A DNA stretch of 64,000 nucleotides from Aptenodytes patagonicus (taxonomy: Eukaryota; Chordata; Aves; Sphenisciformes; Spheniscidae): NCBI RefSeq assembly GCF_965638725.1, contig NC_134982.1, forward strand, positions 40,104,799 to 40,168,798, read 5' to 3'. The notes under the pieces were generated by a model, which ran no database searches, was not told where the DNA came from, and saw nothing but the letters and a program-made list of their open reading frames with translations. Position numbers and translations under genes: made by a program. Every line of letters starts with the position of its first letter. Within the stretch, counting starts at the first letter, position 1. Below are positions 1-13,610 of the stretch, in pieces.

Positions 1-500
1 CACACTCCAAAAGGGAAAGAAAAGGTCAGCTCAAGCAGAAATGAAAGGATGTGGAGATTAAATTCTCATCTGGAAGGTTAAGAAAAGTTAAACCTGCAGG
101 AAAAAAAAAACAAGAAGAGAAACAAGACACAAAGAGGAAAACTAATAAGGGTGACCAAGCAGGATTGTTCTACCATCATCACTCCAGTTTGGCTCTGTTT
201 AAAGTGTGTATTGTTTGCCAGCTGATTAGTATATAAAGGTATTTTGTTCACCAGAGTTCAATCATGGGAATATGGCAAAAAGGTCAGACTCTGAAGTGGG
301 TAAATATTAGAGTAAAACCATAGCTTAGTGCAAACAGGAGTCAAGCATGTTGTTTTCATGGATTTGTAACTGAATTTTCTGCTGGCAAGCCCCATGAGTG
401 GGCTCTACAGAGTCCTGGCAGAAGAAAACTCAGATGTGTGAATTCAGACCAGGCATTACATATCCCAAGGACTCTGCTTTCCACTGCATTGACTGAAAAT

Positions 501-540
501 GTGAATTGACCTCAGTGAGGTCAGTAGAGCCAGATTTAAC
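501..540. repeat. Relic of an old amniote interspersed repeat (F)
   Basis: The segment contains the self-complementary core GACCTCAGTGAGGTC followed by CAGTAGAGCCAGATTTA. This resembles the 'gacttcagtgg ... cagatttac' signature of an ancient, very diverged repeat seen across bird and reptile genomes. The family name is uncertain (SINE or MITE-like). The call rests on a short motif only. Confidence 0.3.
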
Positions 541-2099
541 CTCTCCATGCCCTTTTGGAAAATGATTTATTAAGTGGACAGATTGTTCTCACAGCTGTCT
601 CTACTATGAAACTGTCCTTGCGGGCTGGCATGAGCCCTGAGATGGGTCCTTTGCTTGCAGACATGTTACCCATTGTAACCTCCGCTGCTGCAACAGCGGT
701 CCTCTATTTCCATAGGATTTTACCTGTCCCAGTAGTGAATGGAAGGTATTGGCAAGTAAAAATAAAACAGGGCAGTATTGCAATCCTATGTGCACGCTCT
801 CCATTATCTCCCCAACACTTCTCTTTGGGGAACTCTAGCCAATATGATGTCCAGCTGGACATGAACTAATGCCATACAGTATTCTCAAAAGTATCACCAC
901 CCTTGTCCTTTAAATTCAAACCCAACACTGCAGTCAAGGAGGCATTTGTTATTTAACAACAGTATTGCCGAATAATAGTATAATATCCTCTCCAGCAGAG
1001 CAGGGAAGTTCCTGGAAACAGTGTCACTGGTGGTACCTTAGCAAAGGGGTGATGTGAAGCCCCTGAGGATATGACTGCCAAGTCACTTTTTAGGAAATAA
1101 TCTCTCCCCTCCTAGTAACAATACATGTTAATAACCTTAGAGAAAAGCCTGACACTGCTTCCGTTTTCCCCACTGGGACAAGATGAACTGGCCTGAGACT
1201 GCTTCTATCCATTAAAATGTTTACGTATTTGGTCAGTAAGATATGAGTATACTTTATGTTACAACTGAGTGACCACGTGTATCATCAACTGAAAGTAAAT
1301 AGAAAACACCTAAAAGGAAAAAGTTCTTGTGTGCATGTGGTATCTGCTACTACTTAACCAAAATGCTGGGATGGGGAGGGGTCTTGATTATTATTTTTCT
1401 TCCCTTAGGTATTTGCATGCACATGTTTGATCATAGGCTGTAAAGCAAGATCTCTCTGATGGTACAGATAATCCTACAGAGCCTCTACAGAGATTTGGAC
1501 CTGGGTAATTCCAGTCTGATGTCTTGTTTTATGATGTCACATTTGGGGGAAAAAAAGGCATTTGGTAAGTTTACAGGGCAAGGATGATGTCAATGTTTGA
1601 GTTGAAAGGAATCTGAGGTCATGGTTTAAGCTTCTCTCCTTCACATTGATTAATTACTTTTTGAGACTGCTGTTCCTTGTGAGCAATACGCAAAGCAAAT
1701 TTGCATAGATCCTTTGAAAAGATTAAAAGACTTGAAAAGATTGAAAGCATTAATAATGATTGTCCTGTGGAAAAAAAATTACTTTTGTCAGTGCAAAGCA
1801 GTGGATATTAATTCAAAATAGACATTTCATCTTTCTCACCTTGCCCAGCAGTCCCTCAACACCATAGGGATGTTTATAGAAAATGAAGTGTTCAGCAACA
1901 ATGATCAATCCATTGTTCTCACAATGTCTCAGACTATAATAAATATTATTTGATTTTAGTGTGCCTAATCTGTATACTTCTGACAAGAAATACACTGCTT
2001 TTCATTACACTGTATTCAGTTCTTTTGAAATGTTTGCCTTGACTTTCTAGTTTGTACACACATACACACGCACTCTACATATGCAGGAAGCCAAATAAT

Positions 2100-2420
2100 A
2101 TCTCATACAGTGCCATTTCCTGAAGCAATTTAATTGGATTATTTTCAAGTCTTACACCAGAAACTAATAACAACATTGATAACAAGCAATTGAAATTTGA
2201 GGCTAGGTTCAATTTCCTGGCTATTTCCCAAGATTATTGCCTCTCTTAGGTGCACTCAGAGGGATTAATTTGACAGATAAACTGAAGAACACCGTTCTGT
2301 ATTAGAAGGAGTCAAAACACAATTTGCAAATCATTGCTGAATGTTAATGAAATCTTTCCTATTAATGGAATATGGGAGTTAAGTGGATGACACCAGAGAG
2401 TATGATCTTTCTGGTGTGGA
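2100..2420. other. Candidate conserved non-coding element
   Basis: This is a compact stretch without simple repeats, dense in homeodomain-type TAAT and ATTA cores and CAAT or AATTTGCAAAT-like words, for example around 2130-2200 and 2310-2360. Its texture resembles vertebrate developmental enhancers. This is pattern judgement only; no alignment was possible. Confidence 0.2.
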
Positions 2421-3469
2421 TCAAGTTATGTCCCTTGTTAGTTGTCAGAAAGGTTATAGTTACAACGCGGGTATACAAAGCAGAGGAGGGATTGCAGTAG
2501 ATGCAATCCACAAGTAGATTGTGGAGAGGGTCTTTGTGGATCCATTAGTCCTACTGAACTATTGAGAGCTTGTCTGGTCATGGCATAGATTTCAAATGCA
2601 AAGAAAAACTACTTTATAAATATAATTAATGTTGAACCTTTTTTAGTGCTTTAAGACATTCGCTAATTATATTTCTCTCTAACAAACCCTTCAGCACAGA
2701 ATTAAGATTACTCTTTGAGGATGTTGCAATTTCTTTAACCTTGGGATAAAACTTTCTTTTTTTACCTCCCTACGATACAATTTACTATTTTATATTTTAT
2801 TAATTAAGCAAATGAGCATTAGGGAATACATAGTACCCTGATATTTGACATAACTCCTTGATAGCTGATATAGTGTTTTAACTCTGGAAAATGCTGAATG
2901 ATGTGCCAACATGAAGAATCCATTTCTTACTCACTCTTGTATACACATCTATACACCATACACACTAACACAAGCCTTGCATCAGGCTTTCCAAGTCACC
3001 TATTTAAGTCATTAGGAAATTAGGTTTATGGACCATTGTTCACAGCTGCCTCCCCTGTACCTGTAATATGAATAAACAAAGGCCTTACATTTTTACCACT
3101 GTCAGAGGTGAAAGGCCAGAGCTTGGTCAATTAAGCTGTCTAACTCACAGTTATCACTCAACTTTCGATTTCGGATGAATAGCCTTGGGAAAATGCTTCT
3201 TCCTCAGGCAAGTAATAAGAGAAAGAAAATCTTTTTTTCAGGAAAAAAAAAAGGAAACGTGGAACAAATGCAAGGAAAACCAGATAAAGAGAACTCTATC
3301 GTAAGGCTAAGGGGATAAGTTTTGCTAACTTTACATGAATAGCCCCAGTTGCCTTTATGCACAGCAGGGTGTGTAGGAGGTGTTCCTTTATACCGATATA
3401 TAGTAAGACTCAATTTCTGTTTAGAAGACAAAAGAATGCAAAGAATCTAAAGTCAGAATGGAGGTAAAC

Positions 3470-3506
3470 GCATTGACTTCAATGGGGTTGCAGGGGATGA
3501 ATTTGT
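3470..3506. repeat. Relic of an old amniote interspersed repeat (A)
   Basis: The words CATTGACTTCAATGGGG and GGGGATGAATTTG occur together here. They match the recurrent 'gacttcaatggggttgca..ggatgaattt' signature shared with the other relics in this window. The copy is very short and strongly diverged. Confidence 0.35.
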
Positions 3507-4480
3507 TTTACTAGAATTACTCACATGAATGATCTGAAAAGAAGTAACTAATACAGGAAAAAAGTCTGGAAACATGATTTGTTATTTAAATTCAGAATGT
3601 ATCTCACTGAATGTTTCCAACAAGCTTAACTAAGGAAGTTGCACAAAATGGCCAGAAAATCATGAGAAATAAAAGAAAAATAATAAATATTTCAGGTGAG
3701 CAAACTGTAAGCTAACCACTGTTATAATTAACTAGAATATAAAATCAATAGAATCCTACCAAAACCCATGGGATTTTCCTAGTGAGCCTGAGAGCAGAGT
3801 TGGACCCTTAGTGTCAGGGCAAGAAAACAAACATGTCAAATAGCTATATTAATTAATTATTTCACTTCTGATAATTAATTGTCAATAATTATATTAATGA
3901 GGATTCTACTTAAGTATAAAGAGTAAAATAATGAATTTAAATAAACAGGGAGCCTTCTATTGCCTTTGATGGCCATTAAATTGCCCAGAGATTTTTAGCT
4001 TACCTGGTTGGCTTTAAAAATATGGAACTTGCCCCTGACATTTCCAGTCCTAGGTCAACATGTTTGGTGAATTTTTTGCCTAACACAGTTCCAGCACATG
4101 GTACAGTGCCAGAAGAGATGAATAGTGGAAAAAAGTTAAGTATTTTTTCACAGCAAATGTATCTGGAAACTTTTGTTTCTCTGAATGGTGTCATATGTCT
4201 TTTAAGCAAAGGATAGCTGAACTGGCTGTAGCTAGGGAGACGGGAGATATTTGGAAGTTGGTGTCATTTTTATTTTCTATTCCAGGCCCAAACCTTCCCT
4301 AGCTACTCAGTGAAAGGTTCTGCAGGGGATCTTCATTGCAAAGCTACCTTTGTCTGAAATCACCTAGGAAGTGACTTTAGGATCCTGAGTGCTAGATGGA
4401 TGCAATACTGGCACACATGCACAGCTTGGAAAGCCATTTCTGCAGCTGTACCTTCCCTGATGCTCTTCTGCTGTCTTCTC

Positions 4481-4650
4481 TTGCCCAGAGAGGTGGTGGA
4501 TGCCCCATCTGTGGAAACATTCAAAGTCAGGTTGGACGGGGCTCTGAGCAACCTGGTCTAGTTGAAGATGTCCCTGCCCACAGCAGGGGGTCTGGACTAG
4601 ATGACCTTTAAAGGTCCCTTCCAACCCAAACCATTCTATGATTCTATGAA
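4481..4650 (+). mobile_element. CR1 LINE, severely 5'-truncated 3' end
   Basis: About 170 bases of a CR1 non-LTR retrotransposon. From 4484 a frame of 25 codons reads PREVVDAPSVETFK and on to ALSNLV, the conserved C-terminus of CR1 ORF2, and stops at TAG 4559-4561, the expected ORF2 stop. About 90 bases of 3' UTR follow, with the family motif GGTCCCTTCCAACCC. The copy ends in two copies of ATTCTATGA at 4633-4649, the CR1 terminal repeat instead of a poly(A) tail. Extreme 5' truncation is usual for CR1. The surviving frame is still open, but the piece has no function of its own. Overlapping frames on both strands here are by-products of the repeat. Confidence 0.93.
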
Positions 4651-5785
4651 AGACTATCTTCTGTGAGAACTCTTGAATGGAGTGTCATTGGCAACTTTTA
4701 ACAGGAGCTCATATACCTAGTTAGTCTTAATTTGTGTGGCTGTGATAGTATCCAAGGGTTTGGATTATTGTTATCATAAAGGGACAATAACCTTAAAGGC
4801 ATCTCTTCCATTTCATGCCATAAAACATCAAGGGAAAAAAGGCACATGGACCCTCAACTGTACAGACTGAAACCACTTCTCCTCCACTGATAAAAAAGTT
4901 TGTTATCCTTTCAAACAAACCCTTTGGTCGAACAACCCTGTTGTGACAGTGATGAACCCTTTACATCTAATTGTATGATGCAGTTCTATACTGTTGGGTG
5001 TACTGGAAAAATGAAGTCTTTGTACTAGATCCTGCACATTGGGGTGCTGAGTTCAACTGAGGACGCAGAGAGCCTATATAATATAAGTTACTGCCAAATG
5101 ACCAGGTCAGCAGCTGCCATGGAAAAGCACAACGAGGGAATGTTGTCAACGTCATGTATTTGCACTATATAAAAGAGCATCTCTCAAGAGTGTGCTGTAC
5201 TATTGTATGTGTTACTATTAAAATGCTATTGTTTGAAGTAGGAGGACCCTACTCCTTCTGTCCCACTATGTTACAATTTCACACCACTACAGCTCCAGAG
5301 TGACAGGAGAATGGCAGTTCTCAGCTTTTTATTGTATTATACAGGAAACAACCTCTGAAATCCACACTTCCACTCCAATTTTTAAGTGTTAAATAGCAGA
5401 CTTTGGCACTCTGAAGAAACATGGCTTCCAGTCAGCTAAAAGTAGAAGCACTTTGGCTGACAAAGTCAAACTTGCCCACTGGTGTTTTTACTCTTTGGTT
5501 TTAAGGATTTTCTGGGAGGAGAAAGAGTTGGATTGCAGTTTAGGGCTCAAATACAAGATATTAATATTACCTGGGGACAGAGCAGCAACTGGTGCATATC
5601 TGAGGGCAGCTCAGCTCCAGCTACCTGGAATTGCAAAATCCCCTGCCAGCTCCTTGTAGAACTGTGGCTCTTTGCTACCTCACTGCTCAATTCTGCTGTA
5701 CACTATAATTCCTAAGGCAAATTAGACTAAAGGTAAACGTTATTCCCCTCTTTCTCATCCTGTTATTAATAGATGTGTCAAAAAA

Positions 5786-5821
5786 TGCTGCTATATGCAA
5801 AAGTTGCTGCTATATGCAAAA
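5786..5821. repeat. Short tandem duplication, 19-bp period
   Basis: The 17-base word TGCTGCTATATGCAAAA occurs at 5786-5802 and again, identical, at 5805-5821. It looks like a local replication-slippage duplication. The unit carries the octamer-like ATATGCAAA, so a POU-factor half-site is doubled. Confidence 0.85.
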
Positions 5822-8800
5822 ATCCTTTCTCTCTTGGTATTATTATTTATGCTTTTTTGCCATAAATTTTAAATTTTGCATGTGATATTGAGTTACTTTC
5901 AGATATGCCATGTCCCTGTTACGTGACAAATTAACTTTCTTTTCTGTAGTGGTGCACCAATCAGCCCTTCTACTGTTCTAGCATAGTCTTAAAGCATGTT
6001 TTTTCAGGGATGAAAAGCCCTTGCTAAGGGAGTCAAAAAATAGTAAAAGTCATACATTTTGACAATTTTATCAGCTCTGTGCTTCTGCAGAACAAATCCT
6101 CTTTCTATTGAGAACATCAAACCTTTCCAAATGAACTAAAGCTTTTGTTTTTAACATGAATGTATCCCCAAGTATCTTTTTAACAGTTTCAGTTTCATTG
6201 CAAGGCTGCTCGGTGAATCAGACAATAAAATGACCACAATCATAACCGTAATACTAAATAACAAAAATATTTTTATTTTGCCCGTAGCTTTCAATGTGCT
6301 TGTGCCTCAAAGGCTTTATGTGAGCTTAATATATGGAAGCATATGGAAGACCCTATTGCTTTAAAGAGGAATATTCAGAGAATTACAATTAAATGTGAAC
6401 ATAGTTAGAGGCCAACAACCCCAAGCTTGAATTTCATTGAAAAGATGGAAAACTTCATTAGAGTTTAGATAGTGCAGTTCCAGCACTCTCAAGGCAAAAT
6501 CCAACTTTACTTGTGCATAGGTGGTTTTCAACTCAACAGCTTGCCCTTCCCTGCTTGCAAAGATTGAATGTTGAACACATTAAAAAAAAAACAAAAAAGC
6601 TCTGCCGCTTTTCTTGCTGGAACTTATCCCAAGCCTGGTAAGAAAGGAAATCTTTTAGCAAGTTCAGTAGCCTTTGGAACTACTCTGGTACTCTTAATGA
6701 TTGAACTAATTTTCCCCACTACGGGTGTATACGGGCCATGTAACACCTCAAGAGGGGCCCTTAAGAAATTGAGTTCTCTGTTTACAGATGGCATGTAGAG
6801 AAAATAGACATAGTTCTGTGCTTGTAAAGCGGAGGAAGTTGTTCTGCTGAGATGAAAGCCCTCTAGGACCTGGCTTCTTTTGTGTGCTGAAAACACCTCT
6901 TACAAACTAAAAATAATAATGATGACCTACTGTTATAAACACCTCCCCTTAATAAGCAAGGATACATTTCCACAGTGAAAAGAAGTTTTCCACATGTTCT
7001 GACTTTGCACGTGAGAAGTGTCAATCTCAGATGTGCTCTTGCTCTCCTTGTTAGCGCAGAACAGCTGTTGATACTTGGCAGTTACTAGTTTGGGGAGGGG
7101 TCAGCGGGGATGACATGGTCTCCTGATCAGCTGAAGCTAACTGAGTTGCCTGGGAGCTGTCAGATTGCCTTTTGCCGGGCTGGTTGTGGGAAATAACAAA
7201 TATGTTTGCATAGTGAGTGTCTTTGTAAGAAGCAGGCCAGAAAACAGGGCTAAATTCACTGGACAGCTTGTTTGCAAATAATTTGGCGGGTTCTGGTAAT
7301 GCATAATGATGTGGACCTGAAGTGAGCTTGTTGCTGAAAGAAGGCAGTGCTTGATTGTTTTGCTGCAATGCCTGACACTGGAAATGGTAGGTGCATGGTA
7401 ACTCATGATAATGCTTTTCATTGCCAAGTTACGTCAGGATAAGGTAGTGAAAATTTTTGTCAGTCCTGCTTTGAGCCCACCAAACTCATTCTGGCTGCTT
7501 CAAAATCTAGACATGAGTCCCGGTCAATCAATCCATTGCACTAACCAAACTTCAAAGAAGCCTTTACTGAATGCTTACATCACATTTGACTTTGTTATTG
7601 AGTCTAATGCCATTACAGAAAAGATGAAAATGGAAGAGATGTGACAGAGATAAAAATAGTTTGTTTGCATTGCTGGGAGAGAGGGAAAATTGCATTTAGA
7701 TGACTTCTGATGGATCAGGGATGTTTCTGTAGGTTTTGTCACTGTGACAACTGACAGATATTTCTATTTTAAGGCTGACACTAAAGGTGAAAAGCCGACA
7801 GCTGTTATCAGGAGAGGAAAAGCTCACACAACCTCTTCATAAACTGAATCATCAGAAAACTGTGCTGTGCATCTTACTGCATAATAATGAAGCTTTTAAC
7901 AATGTTCATCTGACACTTTTATGTGGTTATGAGACATACACAGCTGTACTTATAAATGTGCTCAGGACAAGTGGGAGTTCATCACCCTACCTTTCCCTAA
8001 TTTGGTGTAATTGCTAACCATAAAAGGGGTTCCTTGCTTCTGTCCAGCTGCATTTACTCCATTTAGGACTGAGCCTCACCCTCCCATCTTTCTTTCTGCA
8101 CAAAAGTCTATGTAATGTTCACATTTTGTTCCTCTGTGACCTTAATTAACCCATGACAATGTAGATGACTAAAGAGTTTGCATGGAAAAAGAAACTATTT
8201 GCTCTGACACTCTTCATTGGGTAGATGGTGCCTACTCCCTGACAAGGTGGGTGGAAAGGGCAAGAACCAAGGGAGCTCCTTGGCCTGTGTTGTCCCTCAC
8301 AGACAAAAGTACAGCTGCCGTCTCGGAGAGGTGTAGGACGTGACCTTGGCTCAAGGGACAAACGAAAGGCAGCTCAAAAGCAGGGAAGAGGCAGATGTTG
8401 GGCCATATTCCCTGCTTTCAGGTTTATGCCTGGTGAGCTCTGCTATAGCATCCCAAAGACAACATGCAGCATATGTGGCCTTCCTAGACTGCAGTTCATC
8501 CTGGGGCAAGGTGAATCATTGGTAAGTAAAATGTTAGTTTGGGGCTAATTGATCTACACCTGCCTCAAAAATATACTGTCTCTTTCAGTAAGTAGTGTAA
8601 TGCTGCTTCAGAGCAGCCTTTTCCTGGTTGTTAAGTTCTGCTCTGGTTTTCACCCAGAGGCTGTCCCCATTTCAATGAGAAAAACCTTTCCCTATCCTTT
8701 GGGTGTGTTTAACTCTGCCCCAAGAAGTACTGCAAATATTTTTTAGAATTAAAAATATTGACCTAAATTACAAAGAAACCTCCAGCATCTCATTACATCA

Positions 8801-9699
8801 AAATATCAATTATTAATAACTTTTTCTCTAACCTTATACATAAGTGCCTGATATATATTATATGCAAAAAATGAAATCATTTTTCTAGTACTATCCTTGA
8901 AACAAGTCCTGCAGCAGTGTCTTGATTTCAGATGACTAACATTTAAGAAAAAAGTTCTATAAACCAAAGAGAATTTAAAAAATGACATGTAATTAGAAAA
9001 GCATAAGTCTTCCAACCAGATGATTACTCTATTTTTTTTAATTAAAAAGATGTAATCCTTTGACTCTCTAGTGTATCTCATTTTCATAGCTCAAATAATA
9101 AAACCCTCATTAACAGGCAAACACATTTGTACACCTCTAGTGACTTGTGAATGGCTACGTATTTAGTCAAAGTGCTTTGTGCCCGTTTCTACAGACATCA
9201 GTGGGGAACAAGATTAAACCAATCAAGTTTACAGACAACTGTTTTGTGAGGGCAATATACAGCTTTTCAGACCTTGTAAATAAGTAAGTACTTAGTATCT
9301 CCCATTCAGAGCTTGGGTGACAGAAGAGGTAACCTGCAACAGAAAGTAATTTTTCTTTCAAGGAGAAGACAGTGGGAAACTATTTCAGCAGAGTGATTTT
9401 TTCAGTGAAGAGGTTGACTAGGGCTTTTCATAGTCTAATAGTATGTATTTATTTTTTTTTTACTGACAGAGTCCATGTGATAGATAAAACCTGAATTTCT
9501 GCCTTTTCCTACCTACATGAAACTGGTGTATTTCTGCTATAGGTGACACCACTCACTTCCCAGATGTTAGTGACTTGAATGGTTGCACCCACAGAGCGGG
9601 GGGTGCTCCAGGCATGTGGCATCCTCTTCCCCACTGGAGAGCTTGACTATGCACCAATGGTTATGTGCAAGCAGGTGCTATAAAGGACTCAACGTACTT

Positions 9700-9765
9700 G
9701 CTGACTTCAATGAGATTTACTCATGCTCAGAGGTTTCCTTGTAGGACTAAGCCCAAATCCTTACT
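9700..9765. repeat. Relic of an old amniote interspersed repeat (B)
   Basis: The words CTGACTTCAATGAGATTTACTC and, after a gap, GTAGGACTAAGCCCAAATC match the 'gacttcaatggg.. actcatg' to 'gcaggatc' signature of the same kind of old repeat. The GTGCAAGCAGGTGC just upstream (9665-9678) may belong to it. The copy is highly diverged. Confidence 0.35.
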
Positions 9766-12700
9766 TCATTTAAATCCTTCTTTTTCACAGCTGAGGTACT
9801 TAACAAAACAAGTTTCTGCTGCAGAAAGTTGAAAATAGTCAGCATAAGGAACTGCTGCCATGCCTCTTGCTTGCTCTCTGGGTACAATTGACTTATTCTT
9901 AGAAACATTGCCAACTACCAGGCAGCTCTGGCTTAGATTTTGTGCATAGCCTGGGAAAGTTGTTAATTCTGCCTTAATATTTCTCTCCACAGACTATTAG
10001 TTAGTATAGTAGCCACATACAGCCTGAGCCCACTCAAATAAATAAAAACAGTGTGTGGTGCCAAGTACTACATATTGTTTCTTCTTTGCATGAAAGAAAT
10101 GTGTGTGTATTTTAATTTAAATAGGGCTTTACAGAGATTTACCATATGGTTGCTGACATGAATATGTATATATTTTTGCATGGTTTCTCAACTTTTCAAA
10201 TGTTATTGAATCTAACCAGTTGCATCTATGTCCATAAGTGGCTTGCCTCATCCAATTTTTTTTCAGTGGTGTTTTTTCCTTACTGTGAACATGTTCAGTT
10301 TATTTGATTGTACCACTTCTTCCTCTTTAAACATTAGCATAAGACTAAACATGTTGAATATCTCTGACAAAACTGCTGGATGAATAATGTAATAAGCGCT
10401 GCTTTTGCTTGGTTGCCAGTCATGAGACAGTTCATTGCAGGACTTTCACTCACTCTTGAACTTTATTTCTCTTTGAGGGGAAAAAAAAAATTAAAAAATA
10501 AAAATAAAAAAGAAATTGGGGGGGGTTGTGGTTTATCATGACCTGTCTGTAGGAACAAGTTAGTTTGCAGTCAACAAGAGCTGTGGTTTTCCCTGTGTGT
10601 TTCTCCTCGGTCTACTGTGGCATGTATCAGCATACATTCCCATAGCACCTGTGGCACCCTGAACACTACAGAGTTCACCAGAAGTCTGTTATCACCTCAG
10701 TTTTCTTATTTTTATAACTTGCTGTATCAAAATAAAGCTCATATCAAGAAATGTACTATCCTGGAATGATGACATCTTTTCTCTAAACTAATCTTACTAA
10801 CAGAAACTTAGCGACACACAAAGAGGTGGGGGGTGGACAGAAGTGGTATGGAGGAGTTGGTGAATCTTGCAGTGGCTGGAGAGATCTGAATGGTTGTGGT
10901 TGCAGTATGTGGGGGTTTTTGTTTCTCTTGTTTGAGAGAAAAGACAGATTCTGTTGGCCTCTGTATTCAAAAACTTAGAAATTATTTGTAGAGGATGGTG
11001 GATTCTTTGGGAAGAAATTAAATGTTGAAACAGAAAGGCTAGAGTGTAGCAGTTGGGTGGATGAAGTTAGGAAGGGTTTCTCATCAGACCATTTAAAGTG
11101 AATTTAAGTTCCCATTTTGGTCATGCTTACTTCATTTCAGTGGCTTCACTATATTGTGGGGAAGATAAGGCTTAATTAAAAGTTCAAATTTTTTGCATGT
11201 TGTACTAAAGTGATAGCACTCTTAGTGTATATATTTTAAGGTGGCATTGGTATTGAAGGCAGATCTTTCATTAAACAGCATAGCAAATTAATCTTGATTT
11301 ATTGAGATATATCTGCATGTGCCTGTACATACATTATTTTGCCTGCCCGGCAAATATCTGGCCTGCCCAAAAACTTCAGAACTATTTTTATACTGAGACC
11401 ATCCTGAAAATATCAGCACTCTGGTATGGTAAGATGTTTGTGTGGGAAATTATGTTCTACAAAAATGTAAAGAATAGTGAGCTTTGCCCTCTTCATTTTC
11501 TGTTTCATCAGAACAATTGCACTTCACCAGAGAAACCTGTAATGGTGTAATAGCCAAAGATTTTTCCCATCCAGCAGAAAATGCACTCTGACCAAGTTCT
11601 GCTGTCCCCTGCATCTGCAGGCACCTTTTTTCTTTTTTATTCAGTCAAATCCTTAAGGAAAGAGAAATGGTTCTGAAAAGTTTTCATTCAGTGTGTACTT
11701 TAGTGACCTTTAAAACACATAGAGAATCGTGGGTAGAATATTAATCCCCAAAATGTTGCAGCAGTCTTTGAATGTGGGGTGTGTTTTAACCAGAATATCA
11801 CTTTGTTTTTACTTCTGATACTTTAAGCTTTCCTCAGAAAATAATTCATGTCTTATGCTCCATCTGAACTGACTGTTCTCACAAGGACATACAGTATATT
11901 TGCCAAAATTCAGTTACAGTCCAATATTTTGCCCCATTTGACTGTGGAGATACAGTAAAAGTGTAGCTTGAAGGTTTTTTTAAAAATTCTTTCTTTTGAT
12001 CCCACTTTTTCTTTGAGGCAATGATAAGTACTCACTTCAGTACTTACAAGGGTAATCTAGAGAATTACCACTACATGGAGTATGGGGAAACCTTTGAGGA
12101 GAGAATGTTTTTACTTGATAAAATGTCATACACACTGATACTGTTCAAAGGAAGGGTCTGTTAGATCATGTAAGAAATAAACTACAGGAAAAAAACCTCT
12201 CCAAATATAAGTACCTTTCTGATCTTAGAAGTAGGAGTCATATCTGTCTTTATCGGTGCCCATTCAATAGTTTCTTTATTCTGCCTACCAAGGGCTCATG
12301 AAAGGCTATTTTCCCATTTGGGTCCTGGAATTGCTCCAAATTAAACAGGGCTCCAACTGAAAATAGTGCAGAATGTGAGCAGAAAAAGACTGTATTCCTC
12401 CAAACTGACATTTTGATGTTTATCCATTAGGACTGATCAGCTGTTTTCTACTTCTGAGAAAAATCTAACTGTTGACTAGAGAGGATAAGAGGAAAAAGAA
12501 AGGGGGAAAGACCCTCCAACTTTTGAAAAATAGATTTAGAAGAGAGGCGGAAAAAATCAAGAACTAAGCGTGCTATGGAGAATGTATGTTGCCCATCTTG
12601 AATGTTCAAACAGTCTTCTGAACAGGGAAGCTGTTACCCATTCAAGTGAAGAGTGATGTCTGGAGCTTGCTACATCCCCAGCAGAGCTTCTCCATTAGGA

Positions 12701-13379
12701 GAGCTGCAGGGCTGTGGGAAGGTGAAAGGAGAAGCAGTCTAGCAGGGCCTCCTGAGTAACCTTGGAAACTGTCTGTGAGCATCTCCATTCCTCTTTTTCT
12801 TTTACAAATAGCTAGCATATCTGAGCCCTGTGCAGTATATTTCACAGCTTTCTCTAGCTGCTGGAATGACAGCTGGTTATTTCTTAATAAAGAAGACATT
12901 TCTAGGCAATAGGCTTGACTCCAGTGAACCTGCAACTTTTTATCAGGTTCTCATCCTTGCCTGGGAAGAAACTTAATTACTACTGCAACATGTGTGAAAA
13001 TCAAGGACTCTCTTGCCTTCCAGATCACAATTGCTGGGTCCAGGCTAGGTGGCAGCACCTTTATCTGCCCCAGTCTGGACCAAAACGGTAAGTTGGTGAA
13101 AGCCCTTCAGCTCTATGAAAATACAACATATGTGATAGTAAAAAAATCCTGCATGGATGAGCCTATCCTGCAGGTAGGACAGAAAAAATCCTGCCTGGAG
13201 CAACAGCCCCAGTTCTTTTGCCCATAGCACAGTCCAAGCAGGGACTCAGTGCTCCCAGGAGAACTCTGAATTTTTCCCCTTCTGTACAAAGAGCTTCATT
13301 TTAAAGTAACAATTAGCCCATGCTGACGGTTCCTCTGCTCACTGGTATGAGAGAAATAGAGGTCATTTGCTATTTTAAA

Positions 13380-13610
13380 AACTAAGTCATTTCTTTCCTC
13401 CTTCAAGTGTGTTACTTTTATGAAGAAAAACAAAGCCACTTATTAAAATTACCCCAGCAGCGCTCTTTAATGTGCCAATTTATCATGATTACTGGTAGTA
13501 TATGGGATTTGTTATTAACAAGACGTCACTGAAACAACGAAGGCAAGAGACCGATTCTTACGACTTAACTTGCGTACCTTGCAAAGAAAAAGTAAAAGAG
13601 GTAAAACATG
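13380..13610. other. Candidate conserved non-coding element
   Basis: The segment has complex, non-repetitive sequence with a dense core near 13450-13600: AGCGCTCTTTAATGTGCC, TTTATCATGATTACTGG and a CpG-containing stretch (ACGTCACTG, a CRE-like TGACGT on the other strand, then CGAAGG, CCGATTCTTACGAC and TTGCGTACC). Several CpGs inside otherwise CpG-poor DNA suggest constraint. No comparison was available. Confidence 0.25.

Larger units (their letters stand above)
1..4480. other. Non-coding unique sequence, no gene recognised
   Basis: This stretch is A+T-rich and has stop codons in all frames; the longest reading frame is about 104 codons and resembles no protein I know. It contains two faint relics of an old interspersed repeat (near 501-540 and 3470-3506) and a stretch at 2100-2420 that looks like conserved non-coding DNA. 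A short (CA)-rich patch lies near 2055-2080. The segment 3842-3905 is a TAATTA-rich, partly self-complementary patch. Nothing else stands out. Confidence 0.6.
4651..13380. other. Non-coding unique sequence, no gene recognised
   Basis: No exon-like open frame with a recognisable domain was found. Frames of 60-105 codons occur on both strands (for example 7051-7368 minus) and fit chance. Small items inside are a 19-bp spaced direct repeat at 5786-5821, an old repeat relic near 9700-9765 and an A-rich, then G-rich patch at 10481-10526. Confidence 0.6.
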
